A stretch of 64,000 bases of DNA from Trypanosoma brucei gambiense DAL972 (taxonomy: Eukaryota > Euglenozoa > Kinetoplastea > Trypanosomatida > Trypanosomatidae). Location: the NCBI RefSeq assembly GCF_000210295.1, contig NC_026744.1, forward strand, positions 2,852,001-2,916,000, read 5' to 3'. The translations under genes were made by a program, and so were the position numbers. Below are positions 10,236 to 22,813 of this stretch, piece after piece. The notes under the pieces were generated by a model that saw nothing but the letters and a program-made list of their open reading frames with translations, was not told the DNA's origin and searched no databases. The first letter of the stretch is position 1. Each line of letters opens with the position of its first letter.

Positions 10236-10721
10236 AATACGGTACGGAACACAACAAGAAGGAAGGCGAAAACAGCAAAGTGGCAAACTGTGTTTTTCAG
10301 AACAAAACAAATTTCTTTACGACCAAGTATTGTGAACCGCAATATTCCCTAAGGCACCTCATGAGAAACGTGAGAATGGAACATTTTAGTGCAAGGAGTT
10401 TACGTTTCTAAAACGCGATGTCAGGAAGAAAAAAGAAACAATACTCAGAGTCAGCGTCCGAGTAAATATCCCATCGCATGATAAGGATTATTAAATCTAC
10501 GACGCAAACGTTGCCTCAATCGGAAGCAGAAGTATAAGCGCGGGTCATAACATCCACACGAGCTCAGATAAACAACACAAAGTTTTCAAACAGAAACAAA
10601 CCACTGACACAAGGTGAAGAAAAAAAGCGAATTATCCCGTCGTGACCTTATTTTCCTTGTGCTTTCACCCTTCTCTCCCTCTCTTAGTTCCAAAGCATTA
10701 CGCAACTCCCACACACGCAAT
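10236..10721. other. Intergenic region before SA copy 1
   Basis: No gene. The last 88 bases (10634-10721) are shared almost exactly with 36856-36943 upstream of SA copy 2; upstream of that boundary the two loci are unrelated. Confidence 0.6.
10648..10687 (+). promoter_or_regulatory. Predicted trans-splice acceptor of SA copy 1
   Basis: A strong pyrimidine tract is followed by TAG ending at 10687, 34 bases before the SA start codon. The same element is at 36870-36909 in the second copy. Confidence 0.75.
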
Positions 10722-11456
10722 ATGACCTCCGTCTCGTCCGGCGCTAAGGTCCTCCGAATGAAGGAGAGCGACGTGCAGAAGTTGCTCGCCATGCACTGCC
10801 ACCTCGGCACGAAGAACAGCAGCAGCGCCATGAAGAAGTACATCCACGGGCGCACAAGCGACGGCACAAATATCATTGATATCCACATGACGTGGGAGAA
10901 GCTGATCCTTGCCGCCCGTGTGATCGCTGCGGTGGAGAACCCACAGGATGTCACCGTCTGTTCCACACGCCTATTCGGGCAGCGCGCCATCTTCAAGTTT
11001 TCCCAACTCGTTGGGACATCGTTCCTCGGTGGCCGGTTTATTCCCGGTACATTCACCAACCAGATCCAGAAGAAGTTCATGCAGCCACGCGTTCTGGTTG
11101 TCACGGATCCCCGCACAGACCACCAGGCCCTACGTGAAGCGAGCCTTGTCAACATCCCCGTCATTGCTTTCTGCGACACGGACGCACCACTGGAGTTTGT
11201 TGACATTGCCATCCCGTGCAATAACCGTGGACGCCATTCTATCAGCATGATGTATTGGCTGTTAGCCCGGGAGGTGCTGAGGCTCCGTGGCACCATCCCA
11301 CGTAGTGTACCATGGGAAGTGAAAGTGGACCTCTTCTTCTACCGTGACCCTGAAGAGGCATTGAAGCAAGAGGAGGCCACCGCCGCAGCTGAGGTCCATG
11401 AAGAAGCTGACGAGGGTTATGGATGGGTGGAGCGCGACAACACATGGGAGCAGTAA
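10722..11456 (+). CDS. RPSA: 40S ribosomal protein SA (uS2), copy 1
   Basis: The 244-residue product is the uS2-family small-subunit protein SA (also known as p40 or the laminin-receptor precursor). Characteristic segments are visible along its length: [16 protein letters not shown], the [11 protein letters not shown] region, [27 protein letters not shown], and the block around [11 protein letters not shown]. The acidic, Trp-containing tail ([13 protein letters not shown]) resembles the eukaryotic tail. It sits on the solvent side at the head-body junction of the 40S subunit and is needed for late 40S maturation. The frame is open further upstream, but that part overlaps the splice acceptor, so 10722 is the start. 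It encodes the same protein as the copy at 36944. A further copy may be hidden in the nearby assembly gap. Confidence 0.97.
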   Translation: MTSVSSGAKVLRMKESDVQKLLAMHCHLGTKNSSSAMKKYIHGRTSDGTNIIDIHMTWEKLILAARVIAAVENPQDVTVCSTRLFGQRAIFKFSQLVGTSFLGGRFIPGTFTNQIQKKFMQPRVLVVTDPRTDHQALREASLVNIPVIAFCDTDAPLEFVDIAIPCNNRGRHSISMMYWLLAREVLRLRGTIPRSVPWEVKVDLFFYRDPEEALKQEEATAAAEVHEEADEGYGWVERDNTWEQ

Positions 11457-11509
11457 GCGAATTGTTGCCTTGGGACAAGCACAGTTGTTTAACATATATA
11501 TCTTGGTTG

Positions 11510-11989
11510 TTACCTCCGTATAATTTTTAACTTTTTTTCTTTTCGGTGACCGCGTGCGGCATCGCTAACTTTAGGGAGGAATGAGGCGCTGCGCATTCGA
11601 AGGTGCTCTGCCGCTGAACAATGACTGCCTCATGACACTATACAACCAACACCTCATTATTGCCCTAAGCGTCGTTTGACAATATTGCATCTCCTCTACA
11701 ATACCTGTTTCTGTGTGATATTTTGTATCTGATGTTATATTTCCTTCTTCTTTTCTCTTAACTTCCTTCATTTCCGTACCATCTATTGCAGCGACAAACC
11801 CAGGGCAGCGCCAACGGGTGGTGAGTGAGCACTGGACCCTGCCTAGAGGCCACTCAAAAGTAACTGTCAAGCGGTCGCGCAGGAAAGGCTAAAAGTAGGC
11901 AAGGAATTGTGCGTGCACCACTGTGTAATTGAAACTCATTGGTACTTGTATCAATCACGTATTGTCAAAGCTCATTTTTAGTGCTCGGG
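11510..11989 (+). repeat. SA 3'-flank element, copy A
   Basis: About 480 bp shared with 13211-13690 and 37732-38211 with only a few substitutions (for example near 11712, 11814 and 11941). It carries the SA 3' UTR and a strong trans-splice acceptor. Confidence 0.95.
11741..11791 (+). promoter_or_regulatory. Predicted trans-splice acceptor in the SA 3' flank, copy A
   Basis: A roughly 40-base pyrimidine-rich run ends in CAG at 11791. Identical elements lie at 13442-13492 and 37963-38013. It is the strongest acceptor between SA and the following gene. Confidence 0.65.
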
Positions 11990-12253
11990 GGACAGCTGTT
12001 GTTAGTTGGTGATACAGATTTATTTGGTGAACTGAAGTGCAGTTTAAAACTATTTTTATTTTTTTTTCGAGCGTTAGCGCGGTACCTGAAGCAGTGGGCT
12101 TCACCGATTTTGTTGAGGGCAGGGGAAGCTAAGCACCCCCTCCCCACCCTCGGGTCGTGTAATAGCCGAGGGCTATTGTAACAACCGCCCACACTGCACG
12201 TCGTCAAAAGGAGATTGGAGTATTTGGAGTAGCCCCCCCAAAAAAAAAAAAGA

Positions 12254-13110
12254 ATGTGGCTTTTCTTTGGAACTTTGTGTCGTGGAGCACTTGTGGTACT
12301 CCTGACCTTTCTTCTTTATTTTGATTCTAGTCGTCTTCCGACGCCTGATTATGTTGCTGGAGAGATGTGTAACATGTTGGAGAGGCACGCGGAGTGTTCC
12401 AGCTGTCAGAAGCTTCTGAGCCATTTCGATGTCGATGGAAAAGGCGATGAGTCCCCGATCTGGCAAACTTTGCGACGGTTAGACAAGCCGCGTATGCCTG
12501 CAGTGCAACCATGTGATGGCAAAACGAGGAGTGTGGAGTGTAATCGTTTTCTTGAAAATAGTCTCATTGAAAAGTGGAGCATGGTCTCTGCGCTTGTTCA
12601 CGAAATGAAAAAGTTTTACGCCACTACGGATCCGGATGCCGTGGGCATCGTTAACACTCGGCACGATGAACTCGTAGAGTTTATACTGAATGAAAGGGAA
12701 GCAAGAGAAAGTGAACAGCGGGAATTGCAGAAGTGGGAAGACTGCTCTTCTATAGTCGATGTCAAAAGTGACACTTCGGAGCTTTCCACGAACAAATTGA
12801 GGAGGCACACATATGAAAGCAGTGCGTGCAGCATTAGTTTCAGCAACGACCGCCAGCGATCATTCTGCTGGTGCCACTGCGCGGGAAAGTTGCCTTTCAT
12901 GGAGCGGACGCGGATTTGGTTGCTTCATATTTACCTCTCGTACGACATGCGCATGAAAATAATTATTTTACAGCATCAAAGGAACACCCTCTTTTGCCTT
13001 CTGTTGGAATTATGTTTACTTGGAATAGTGATGAGGCACCAGACTGTGGAGGCTGCAGTTGAAGTGGCGGGCGCCGTACATCCCACCAACGGCAAATTGA
13101 GCAATGAACT
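12254..13110 (+). CDS. Hypothetical membrane-type protein, copy 1 (3' end lost in assembly gap)
   Basis: The readable 285 codons give the same protein as the first 285 residues of the complete copy at 38475-39428, and the frame then enters the N gap. The N-terminus has a hydrophobic segment at about residues 8-24 (ALVVLLTFLL), either a signal peptide or an anchor. A second hydrophobic stretch lies at about 246-258. The middle is rich in charged residues, with Cys-containing motifs such as CSSCQKLL. I do not recognise the family. The missing part is due to the gap, so this copy need not be truncated in the real genome. Confidence 0.6.
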
Positions 13111-13210
13111 NNNNNNNNNNNNNNNNNNNNNNNNNNNNNNNNNNNNNNNNNNNNNNNNNNNNNNNNNNNNNNNNNNNNNNNNNNNNNNNNNNNNNNNNNN
13201 NNNNNNNNNN
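13111..13210. other. Assembly gap of exactly 100 N
   Basis: A run of 100 Ns, a conventional placeholder for unknown length. Left of it is the 3' part of the hypothetical gene; right of it is the SA 3' flank. The missing DNA should therefore include the end of the hypothetical gene and at least one further SA coding region. Confidence 0.95.
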
Positions 13211-13690
13211 TTACCTCCGTATAATTTTTAACTTTTTTTCTTTTCGGTGACCGCGTGCGGCATCGCTAACTTTAGGGAGGAATGAGGCGCTGCGCATTCG
13301 AAGGTGCTCTGCCGCTGAACAATGACTGCCTCATGACACTATACAACCAACACCTCATTATTGCCCTAAGCGTCGTTTGACAATATTGCATCTCCTCTAC
13401 AATACCTGTTTGTGTGTGATATTTTGTATCTGATGTTATATTTCCTTCTTCTTTTCTCTTAACTTCCTTCATTTCCGTACCATCTATTGCAGCGACAAAC
13501 CCAGGGCAGCGCCAGCGGGTGGTGAGTGAGCACTGGACCCTGCCTAGAGGCCACTCAAAAGTAACTGTCAAGCGGTCGCGCAGGAAAGGCTAAAAGTAGG
13601 CAAGGAATTGTGCGTGCACCACTGTGTAATTGAAACTCATCGGTACTTGTATCAATCACGTATTGTCAAAGCTCATTTTTAGTGCTCGGG
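13211..13690 (+). repeat. SA 3'-flank element, copy B
   Basis: This equals 11510-11989 apart from a few substitutions. It starts directly at the gap edge and ends at about 13690, where the sequence diverges into the leader of the HU-domain gene instead of the hypothetical gene. Confidence 0.95.
13442..13492 (+). promoter_or_regulatory. Predicted trans-splice acceptor in the SA 3' flank, copy B
   Basis: Same pyrimidine tract and CAG as at 11741-11791, here upstream of a different gene (the HU-domain protein). A weaker T-run plus AG at 13675-13682 is closer to the start codon. Confidence 0.6.
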
Positions 13691-13718
13691 AACTATTGCT
13701 GAGTTGGAGCGTGCCACG

Positions 13719-14507
13719 ATGGAGCCAAGTAAAACCAGCACCCGGCGCAATCCCGATCAGTGCTATGCGTGCTACTCCGAGATTGCTAATATTGTAGCCC
13801 AAATGGGTGGGTTGTACTGTCACCAAAGCAGAAACGCTGGTCCCCAGTTACTTTGTCGTATATGGCGTACACTGTGCGAATCAGTGGAAGAAACCCTCGT
13901 GAGGAAGCGTTCTTGCATAATACCAGACTTCTTACATGCCAGCATCAAGGTGCAGAGGGTCTCGCCATTCGATGGTGAAATTAATTTGTACAAACCACAG
14001 ATGGTGTTGCTTCCTGACTTTCTTTCAAAATTCCACATTCAGAACGTTCTCACCTTTCGCGATGCGCACTATCATGCCACAGTCCCAAATATCATAAGCT
14101 TCGATGAGATAGCAGCGATTGTTGGAACAGATCGGCATATAGTGAAAGCGGCTGTGAGTGAGTCCGTGCGTGAAATTGGGAAATATTTGGATCGCAACAA
14201 GTGCGCGGTGTTATCTATCGATGTTGGTGTTGCTTTTTTGGAATTCCGGGGACGCGAATACCGAATCAAGTGGGCCGACACCTTTCTGGAACGGCTCAAG
14301 AGGGAAGTTGGACCCCGCTCCTTCGTCGAACCGTACATTCCACCAACCATGGCACCAGACGCGAGGGGTTGTCGCTTCCAATCAGAGTGCTTGACGAAGG
14401 AATCGCTACATGGGTCGCTAAACGATACACTGCAGCGAGAAAGTCGAACTCAGGTGGTGGAGATGTGCGGCTCGCAAAACAAACAGTTTACGCTATCACC
14501 TTCTTGA
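13719..14507 (+). CDS. CCDC81-like HU-domain protein
   Basis: The 262-residue product resembles the tandem eukaryotic HU (DNA-bending-fold) domains of CCDC81. The first unit spans about residues 10-110 and includes RKRSCIIPDFLHASI and YKPQMVLLPDFLSK. The second spans about 115-205 and includes NIISFDEIAAIVGTDRHIVK and a beta-rich end around FLEFRGREYRIKWADTFL. In animals CCDC81 is a centrosome and cilium-associated protein, and this domain pair is thought to mediate protein contacts, not DNA bending. The tail after about 210 looks disordered. An in-frame TTG lies 15 bases upstream, but ATG at 13719 is the first ATG. The leader of this gene begins inside the duplicated SA 3' flank. Confidence 0.65.
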   Translation: MEPSKTSTRRNPDQCYACYSEIANIVAQMGGLYCHQSRNAGPQLLCRIWRTLCESVEETLVRKRSCIIPDFLHASIKVQRVSPFDGEINLYKPQMVLLPDFLSKFHIQNVLTFRDAHYHATVPNIISFDEIAAIVGTDRHIVKAAVSESVREIGKYLDRNKCAVLSIDVGVAFLEFRGREYRIKWADTFLERLKREVGPRSFVEPYIPPTMAPDARGCRFQSECLTKESLHGSLNDTLQRESRTQVVEMCGSQNKQFTLSPS

Positions 14508-15084
14508 AAACATCAGTTGCCGCGCCGGTAGTCTTCAGATGAGAAGAGTTTGAACAGGGAAAAGAATGTGTACAAGAGGGTTGAGGAAAAAAAAAACGGC
14601 AGTAGTGAGGGTGAACTGATCCTCATCACGTGAAATGTACAAATACATTTACTGTCATTATTTTACTTAGAGACGCTGAGAAGGGGGCGTGATTTTGGTG
14701 TTGTTTGGTTTTGAAACATGTAGAAGAGCAAGTTGTAGAAATGGTGTTCTGAAAGGAGGCTGGAGCGGGTACGTGTTGGGGTGTGGTACGACATTTGATA
14801 TGGTACAAGAGCCCTTCAATCTCTCTCGGTTTAGTCGACGCATGGAACGGCTGTTGTTCAGTTCTCTGTTTGTCTAACACAAGAAGCGCATATACAGCAC
14901 CGGCCCGCACGCTGCTGTTGGTTATCTGGTGATTGAGTGTTGCTTCTAAATGGTATCCCCTGACAGGTGCATGAACAAAGGTTCCTCCCCCACATTCACT
15001 GATTTCCCCCCTCTTCTTTTGCTACTTCTTTCGACTTCGCCATCACTGAATCTACTACAAATAGTTACTCTTGCGCACACACGA
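14508..15084. other. Intergenic region before the PUF gene
   Basis: No independent gene. The last part (14950-15084) is in frame with the Pumilio gene but contains its likely pyrimidine tract and acceptor, so I treat it as leader. Confidence 0.5.
15004..15064 (+). promoter_or_regulatory. Predicted trans-splice acceptor of the PUF gene
   Basis: A pyrimidine-rich run at 15005-15040 is followed by TAG ending at 15064. It lies inside the longest reading frame, which suggests that the codons before it (from 14950) are not translated. Confidence 0.55.
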
Positions 15085-17628
15085 ATGAACGTCGCGTGGG
15101 GGACAAAGACTACACGTAATTGTAATGAACATATGCTAATGGCTTCTCCAGTGGCAGATGGATCGTGGAATCGGTCAGTGCGTTCTCTCCGTTGCTACAG
15201 CACGGAGTCTCATAGGTACAACCATACCCCGTGCGCCGGCAGCATTCCCATTGCATTTGCTCCGGTGGACCTATCTTGCCTCCAAACGGGAGCCATCGTG
15301 GGGCATGCAAACCAGAATTCATCCATTCCAGTAGCATGCCAACGTGGCTTATGCACCTACGGTCACGATGTACAAGTATTGCAGCATCATCACCAGCTCT
15401 ACAACCAACGTCAAAGGTTGAGACGCGGCGCCCCACGCGAAGCCCCCGTAGCAAAAGAGACCGGGAGTGTTGAATACGGCGCGGGCCCTCCGACAGGTTC
15501 TAACAGCAAGAGACCGCTTCGGTGGGAGGGTAGTCAGTCTTCTTTGAACGAGTCTCGTAAACAAAAGAAAAGGAACAGTGGGAGTGTGCGCGATCTGCTA
15601 TTTGTTGCACATGTGTCCAACTTTTCCCAGTTGGAAGAGTTGCGGCGTACTAATTCCCTTCCGGATTTCCTACAGTCGTTTGTGCCGAAGCAGGCCAATC
15701 CGCCAACCACAAGTATGCCGATGAGGTTCTTGATCGTGGTTGAAAAGTTGTACCTTGCAGCCTGCGTGTCAATCCCACCGTCACCTGAAGATGTTGTTCT
15801 CTCTGAGAGGACGGCAGTGGAGTTTCTTGAGGTTCGGTACGTGCACTGCGACGATGGGCACCTCCTGGTGGACCTAAAGAGCGGTACATGCGTTGCCAAA
15901 CGCATTCACTCAACATTTCGGAAGGCACTGGTGCAACTTTCAAAACTTGAAGCAAAGTTGCTCACCGGTGAATATGCTGGAACCATGCAAGTCCTCCAGG
16001 ATAAGTCACTTTTCAAAGGCATCTCCTACAACCCCCTGGTCTATGCTGCGCTTTTCAACCTCTTAACGCAGAATGGGGGAGAAGGAGAAGGCATTGATGC
16101 CGCAGACTTGTGGTCAAAACTTATCCGTGAGCCTACACCCAACAGTTCACACAGTGACACGGCAGAGAGAAGCCATACACGATATGAGAAAGCAGAAGAT
16201 GGTGAAAAACACTTGGTTGGCGACACTGCTTCGCTTCTCCCCTCCTGTGGAGTTGCGCTCTTCTCAACTGTTTACGGAGTTCGTTTGTTTAAGCGAGTAA
16301 TGGGTATCCCCGGGTTGCGGAGGCTTTTTTTCCAACTGTTGGTGGAAGCAGCGCAGCCGATGTCAGTAACCGAAGTAACGACACCACCACCCTTGAAAGA
16401 TGATGAAGCACTTGAAAGATCCACGGCCAATGTTACGAAACCCCCCTCTGAGCAGTGCTTCATGGCCATCTTCTCGTGCTCACTCACGTCGTATTTCCTC
16501 TTTGAGTGCTTCGGTCTCGTGGATGGAGCAGACTGTTGCGAAGAGGAAGTGGATATCATTTGTGCCTGTCTAAAGCGATCTGCGGTGAAGGTTGCCTGTA
16601 GCAACGGTGGAAGCTTCACGATGATTGGGTTAATCAAGGCCCTTTCCACCCGTCGTTTCGGCGAATGCCAAAGGAACTGGCAGGGGGACGAAGGCAGCGT
16701 AATTGTGCACGAAAAGAGTGCGAGTATTATCGACCCAAACAGCGAGAGTAATGTCCTCAGCACCTCTTCACCACATGAAAGGCTGCGAGTACGGCGGGTG
16801 CAAAGTGACGAAAAGTTTTTCCGCGCGGTGATCAGGGGATTTGTGGCCGGTGAAGGCCCAGGAAGTACACGTGAAGAGAAAGTTTCACGAGGCCGTCGCG
16901 TGAAGTTTCTTACGCAGCACGTCATCGCATGTCGTGTGACGCAGAGCCTCATTCCAGTACTTGTGGATTCCATCCACCTTATGGAGGATCGGATGAAAAA
17001 GTGGCAACGGCAGGAACCAGTCAGAAGGGGGGAAGAGGAGGAGGAGGATTTGTTGGAAGTGCAGTACTTCGAGGACTGTACGGCATTTCTTGAAGAAGCA
17101 ACTGACCAGTGTGGGTTGATGGTAAACCACGCGCATGGGAACTATGTACTTCAGGCGCTCATACGCGAATTAGTTAAGCGTAGTACACCACGGTCATTTG
17201 TTGAGAAAATGCTACAGAAAGTATCAGATATGCTCATTGCGTCCATACTTGAGGTCAGCAAGGAAAAATTTGCATCCAACTGCTTAGAAGCAATGATTGA
17301 CGCCTGCAAGACAGCGCGTGGGGGAAATGGGATGATTTTATGCCTCGGGTCAACTTTACTCCGTAAGGGAAGGAACCGAATGCTACAAGTGACATTTGAT
17401 CAATATGGAAACTACGTCGTGCGCAAAATGCTCAATCATATCACAGCCCTCGCGGTGGGTGAACAGAAAGCAATGGAGAGTGAACGAGAGGAAGCACGCA
17501 GACTGAGAGGGCAGTATTTTAGTATACTTGCGAAAAATTCCGAACAACTTCGCACCGCGCGATACGGATCAGGCATTTACGACTGGATATGTTGCCAGAG
17601 CTCCGGAATTCCTGCATCGCATAAATAA
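15085..17628 (+). CDS. Pumilio-family (PUF) RNA-binding protein
   Basis: The C-terminal third carries Pumilio repeats, with recognisable RNA-contact helices: HAHGNYVLQALI at about residue 681, SKEKFASNCLEAMID at about 725 and FDQYGNYVVRKML at about 771, ending in a GSGIYDW motif near 828. PUF proteins bind mRNA 3' UTRs and control stability or translation, which matters greatly in trypanosomes because transcription is not individually regulated. Clear repeats are fewer than the classical eight. Earlier segments (about 225-400 and 425-590) may hold diverged repeats, separated by charged inserts. The frame is open from an ATG at 14950, giving 892 residues, but the predicted splice acceptor at 15064 makes 15085 (847 residues) the better start. 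I cannot assign it to a numbered PUF gene. Confidence 0.8.
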   Translation: MNVAWGTKTTRNCNEHMLMASPVADGSWNRSVRSLRCYSTESHRYNHTPCAGSIPIAFAPVDLSCLQTGAIVGHANQNSSIPVACQRGLCTYGHDVQVLQHHHQLYNQRQRLRRGAPREAPVAKETGSVEYGAGPPTGSNSKRPLRWEGSQSSLNESRKQKKRNSGSVRDLLFVAHVSNFSQLEELRRTNSLPDFLQSFVPKQANPPTTSMPMRFLIVVEKLYLAACVSIPPSPEDVVLSERTAVEFLEVRYVHCDDGHLLVDLKSGTCVAKRIHSTFRKALVQLSKLEAKLLTGEYAGTMQVLQDKSLFKGISYNPLVYAALFNLLTQNGGEGEGIDAADLWSKLIREPTPNSSHSDTAERSHTRYEKAEDGEKHLVGDTASLLPSCGVALFSTVYGVRLFKRVMGIPGLRRLFFQLLVEAAQPMSVTEVTTPPPLKDDEALERSTANVTKPPSEQCFMAIFSCSLTSYFLFECFGLVDGADCCEEEVDIICACLKRSAVKVACSNGGSFTMIGLIKALSTRRFGECQRNWQGDEGSVIVHEKSASIIDPNSESNVLSTSSPHERLRVRRVQSDEKFFRAVIRGFVAGEGPGSTREEKVSRGRRVKFLTQHVIACRVTQSLIPVLVDSIHLMEDRMKKWQRQEPVRRGEEEEEDLLEVQYFEDCTAFLEEATDQCGLMVNHAHGNYVLQALIRELVKRSTPRSFVEKMLQKVSDMLIASILEVSKEKFASNCLEAMIDACKTARGGNGMILCLGSTLLRKGRNRMLQVTFDQYGNYVVRKMLNHITALAVGEQKAMESEREEARRLRGQYFSILAKNSEQLRTARYGSGIYDWICCQSSGIPASHK

Positions 17629-20813
<3,185 letters not shown>

Positions 20814-21698
20814 ATGAACTACCCGATGTATGTTGGCGAGTACTCCGATGATCGTACAGGCTTCGATGAGGAGGTTGACGAGGAAGTCATACCGTGGATT
20901 GTGTGGTTCTGCGAAATGAAGAGCCACGAGTTTTTCTGCGTGGTGGACAGGGACTTCATTGACGATGAGTTCAACCTTACCGGTCTTTCCTCCATGGTAT
21001 CCTTCTACCACTATGCACTCGATCTGATTCTGGACCTCGAAACGCAGAGCAGCTCCCGGCTGACGGAAGAACAACAGCGGCTTGTGGAGTCCTCCGCCGA
21101 AACGCTTTACGGTCTCATCCACGCCCGCTTCATCACGACACCGCGCGGTTTGAAGCTTATGGAAGAAAAATTTGTCGAAGGGGAGTTTGGCCGGTGCCCG
21201 CGAGTGTTTTGTGGCGGCCAAGCGGTGTTACCCGTGGGCCAGAGTGACGTGGTGCGCGAAAGCTCAGTGAAACTCTTCTGTCCAAAATGTCAGGACATTT
21301 ATTATCCGCGGTCCTCACGACACCGCGCACTAGACGGTGCCTTCTGGGGGACAACGTTCCCACACCTCTTTCTTATGCATCTCAGGGAGAATGGAAAGGT
21401 GATTGGGCGCCCCAAGCAGCAATATATCCCTCGTATCTACGGCTTTCGGCTGCACAACAAGGAAAAGTGCGTTCGCGACGAAGATGTGGAGCGGGCCGGG
21501 AGTGTTGGTGGTGGTGCTGCAGGCGCCGACGAGGGAGATGCCGAAGAAGAGGAAGAACAAGAGGAAGAGGAGGGAAGTCACCACCAGCAACAAATTGGTG
21601 GGGAGGGCAGTACACGACAAAATACACCCAACTCTCGTAAGGGACGGAGTGGCGCTAGGGGGCCCAGAGGAGAGCCTGAGGAGACACCAAAGAGATAA
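20814..21698 (+). CDS. CK2B: Casein kinase 2 regulatory (beta) subunit
   Basis: The 294-residue product is a clear CK2 beta subunit, which dimerises and joins two catalytic subunits into the CK2 tetramer. It starts with the acidic segment expected in the family and the helix VIPWIVWFCEMKSHEFFC. The zinc-binding Cys residues are C128, C133, C156 and C159, with the same spacing (+5, +28, +31) as in human CK2 beta. The block CPRVFCGGQAVLPVGQSD and the later CPKCQDIYYP and SSRHRALDGAFWGT are close to consensus. The tail from about residue 228 differs from other CK2 beta proteins: a Gly/Ala stretch, a run of about 15 mostly Glu residues, a Gln/His patch and an Arg/Gly-rich end. Confidence 0.95.
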   Translation: MNYPMYVGEYSDDRTGFDEEVDEEVIPWIVWFCEMKSHEFFCVVDRDFIDDEFNLTGLSSMVSFYHYALDLILDLETQSSSRLTEEQQRLVESSAETLYGLIHARFITTPRGLKLMEEKFVEGEFGRCPRVFCGGQAVLPVGQSDVVRESSVKLFCPKCQDIYYPRSSRHRALDGAFWGTTFPHLFLMHLRENGKVIGRPKQQYIPRIYGFRLHNKEKCVRDEDVERAGSVGGGAAGADEGDAEEEEEQEEEEGSHHQQQIGGEGSTRQNTPNSRKGRSGARGPRGEPEETPKR

Positions 21699-22813
21699 AG
21701 GAAATGAAGAAAAGACAAAGTAATAAGAAGGAAAATTTGTGGACGTAAGCTGAATGTGGTGACGGTGGTGGTGGTGGTTTGATAGGCTTGGGTATCTGAG
21801 AGGGTGGTGTGACGTATATTTATTTAAAAATACGTGTGGTTGTGGAAGGTGAAGAAGCGGAGGTAGGCAGAAGTGAATGAGAGTTGCCTTCCTGTTTCTA
21901 ATTACCCACCGCCCTCCCAGACGATGATGGACGTACACCTCACTTCTGAATGAAGAACGAGGGGTGAACAGAATGGAAGAAGTTGCGCAGTTGTTTTCAA
22001 TGTTTTTCGTTTTCTTGTCCACGGCAGTGACTGTGGAATGGAGGCGTGTGTTGGGGGTTGTAGGAATGAGGGAGAGGTGGGGAAACAGGACGTCTTGGAA
22101 AGGTTACGGACGTACTGGAGTGATGAGAGGATGAAGCAAAAGGATGTAAAAGAAAGACTTTCACCGGACTGTGGTCAAGCACGTTCAACTGAACATGCAT
22201 TAAATCCATTTCAAAAGATGCGAGGCGGTAGTTGCGCGGTACTCCCCGCTGTATCTCATCCCTTATTTTCTTTTGTTGTGTGTGATAAGGTGTTTTCATG
22301 TGGTGGTCTTTTATTATATATATATTTTTGTGTAAGTGCTCTTTCTTTGTACGGATGGTTGGTGTCGTTGCAAACGTGTGATCCTCTTTTACCGAGTGTA
22401 CTGTCATTGTTCTCGGTCGGTGATGCCGTCTGTCCTTTACTCTGCCACGCTGGAACCAAGGACGCCACCCACAGCGTGCATAGATATATACATATATATA
22501 TATACATGCGTATAACGTAAATGAGTGACTGCTGCATGGACGTAAGTATAGATGGGGGGTGGGGGCTGTGACTGCTCTGAATTCCATTGCCCAGCCGACT
22601 ATTCTCCCCTGCGCTGTTGTTTTGGCACTCATTTAATTTACTTCCCTACCGCATCGTGTCTCCCGAGACGCCGTTAGTGGAAGGAGGTGTTTAGTACCGA
22701 AAGGTTAGGGGAAAACTGGGAGAGGCTTCATCTCGTTGAGAACAGGAAGGAATACAGTTAAGAACCTTGCTTGGATAGGTGGAGTTCCTTTGCATAAGAA
22801 AGCAGTCAGCGGG
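21699..22813. other. Intergenic region, CK2 beta to hypothetical gene
   Basis: 1.1 kb without a supported gene. Contains AT-rich stretches (22313-22330 and 22483-22505). A pyrimidine-rich stretch at about 22640-22668 followed by AG could be the acceptor for the next gene. Confidence 0.45.

Larger units (their letters stand above)
11457..12253. other. Intergenic region between SA copy 1 and the hypothetical gene
   Basis: Contains the 480-bp segment (11510-11989) that recurs at 13211-13690 and 37732-38211, including a strong acceptor at 11741-11791. A second T-run followed by AG lies at 12050-12071. No gene is supported. Confidence 0.6.
10634..13110 (+). repeat. Long dispersed duplication, copy 1 (SA + hypothetical gene)
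   Basis: This stretch matches 36856-39331 with only scattered substitutions and a one-base length change in a C/A run at about 12232-12252. It begins 88 bases upstream of the SA start codon and is cut off on the right by the N gap. The offset between copies is 26,222 bases at SA and 26,221 after the homopolymer change. The pair is in direct orientation. Confidence 0.95.

Noticed and set aside
11571..11870. 99-codon antisense frame in the SA 3' flank, found three times
   Set aside because: The three copies are recent duplicates of the same DNA, so conservation of the frame is not evidence of coding; it covers the pyrimidine tract of the sense-strand splice acceptor.
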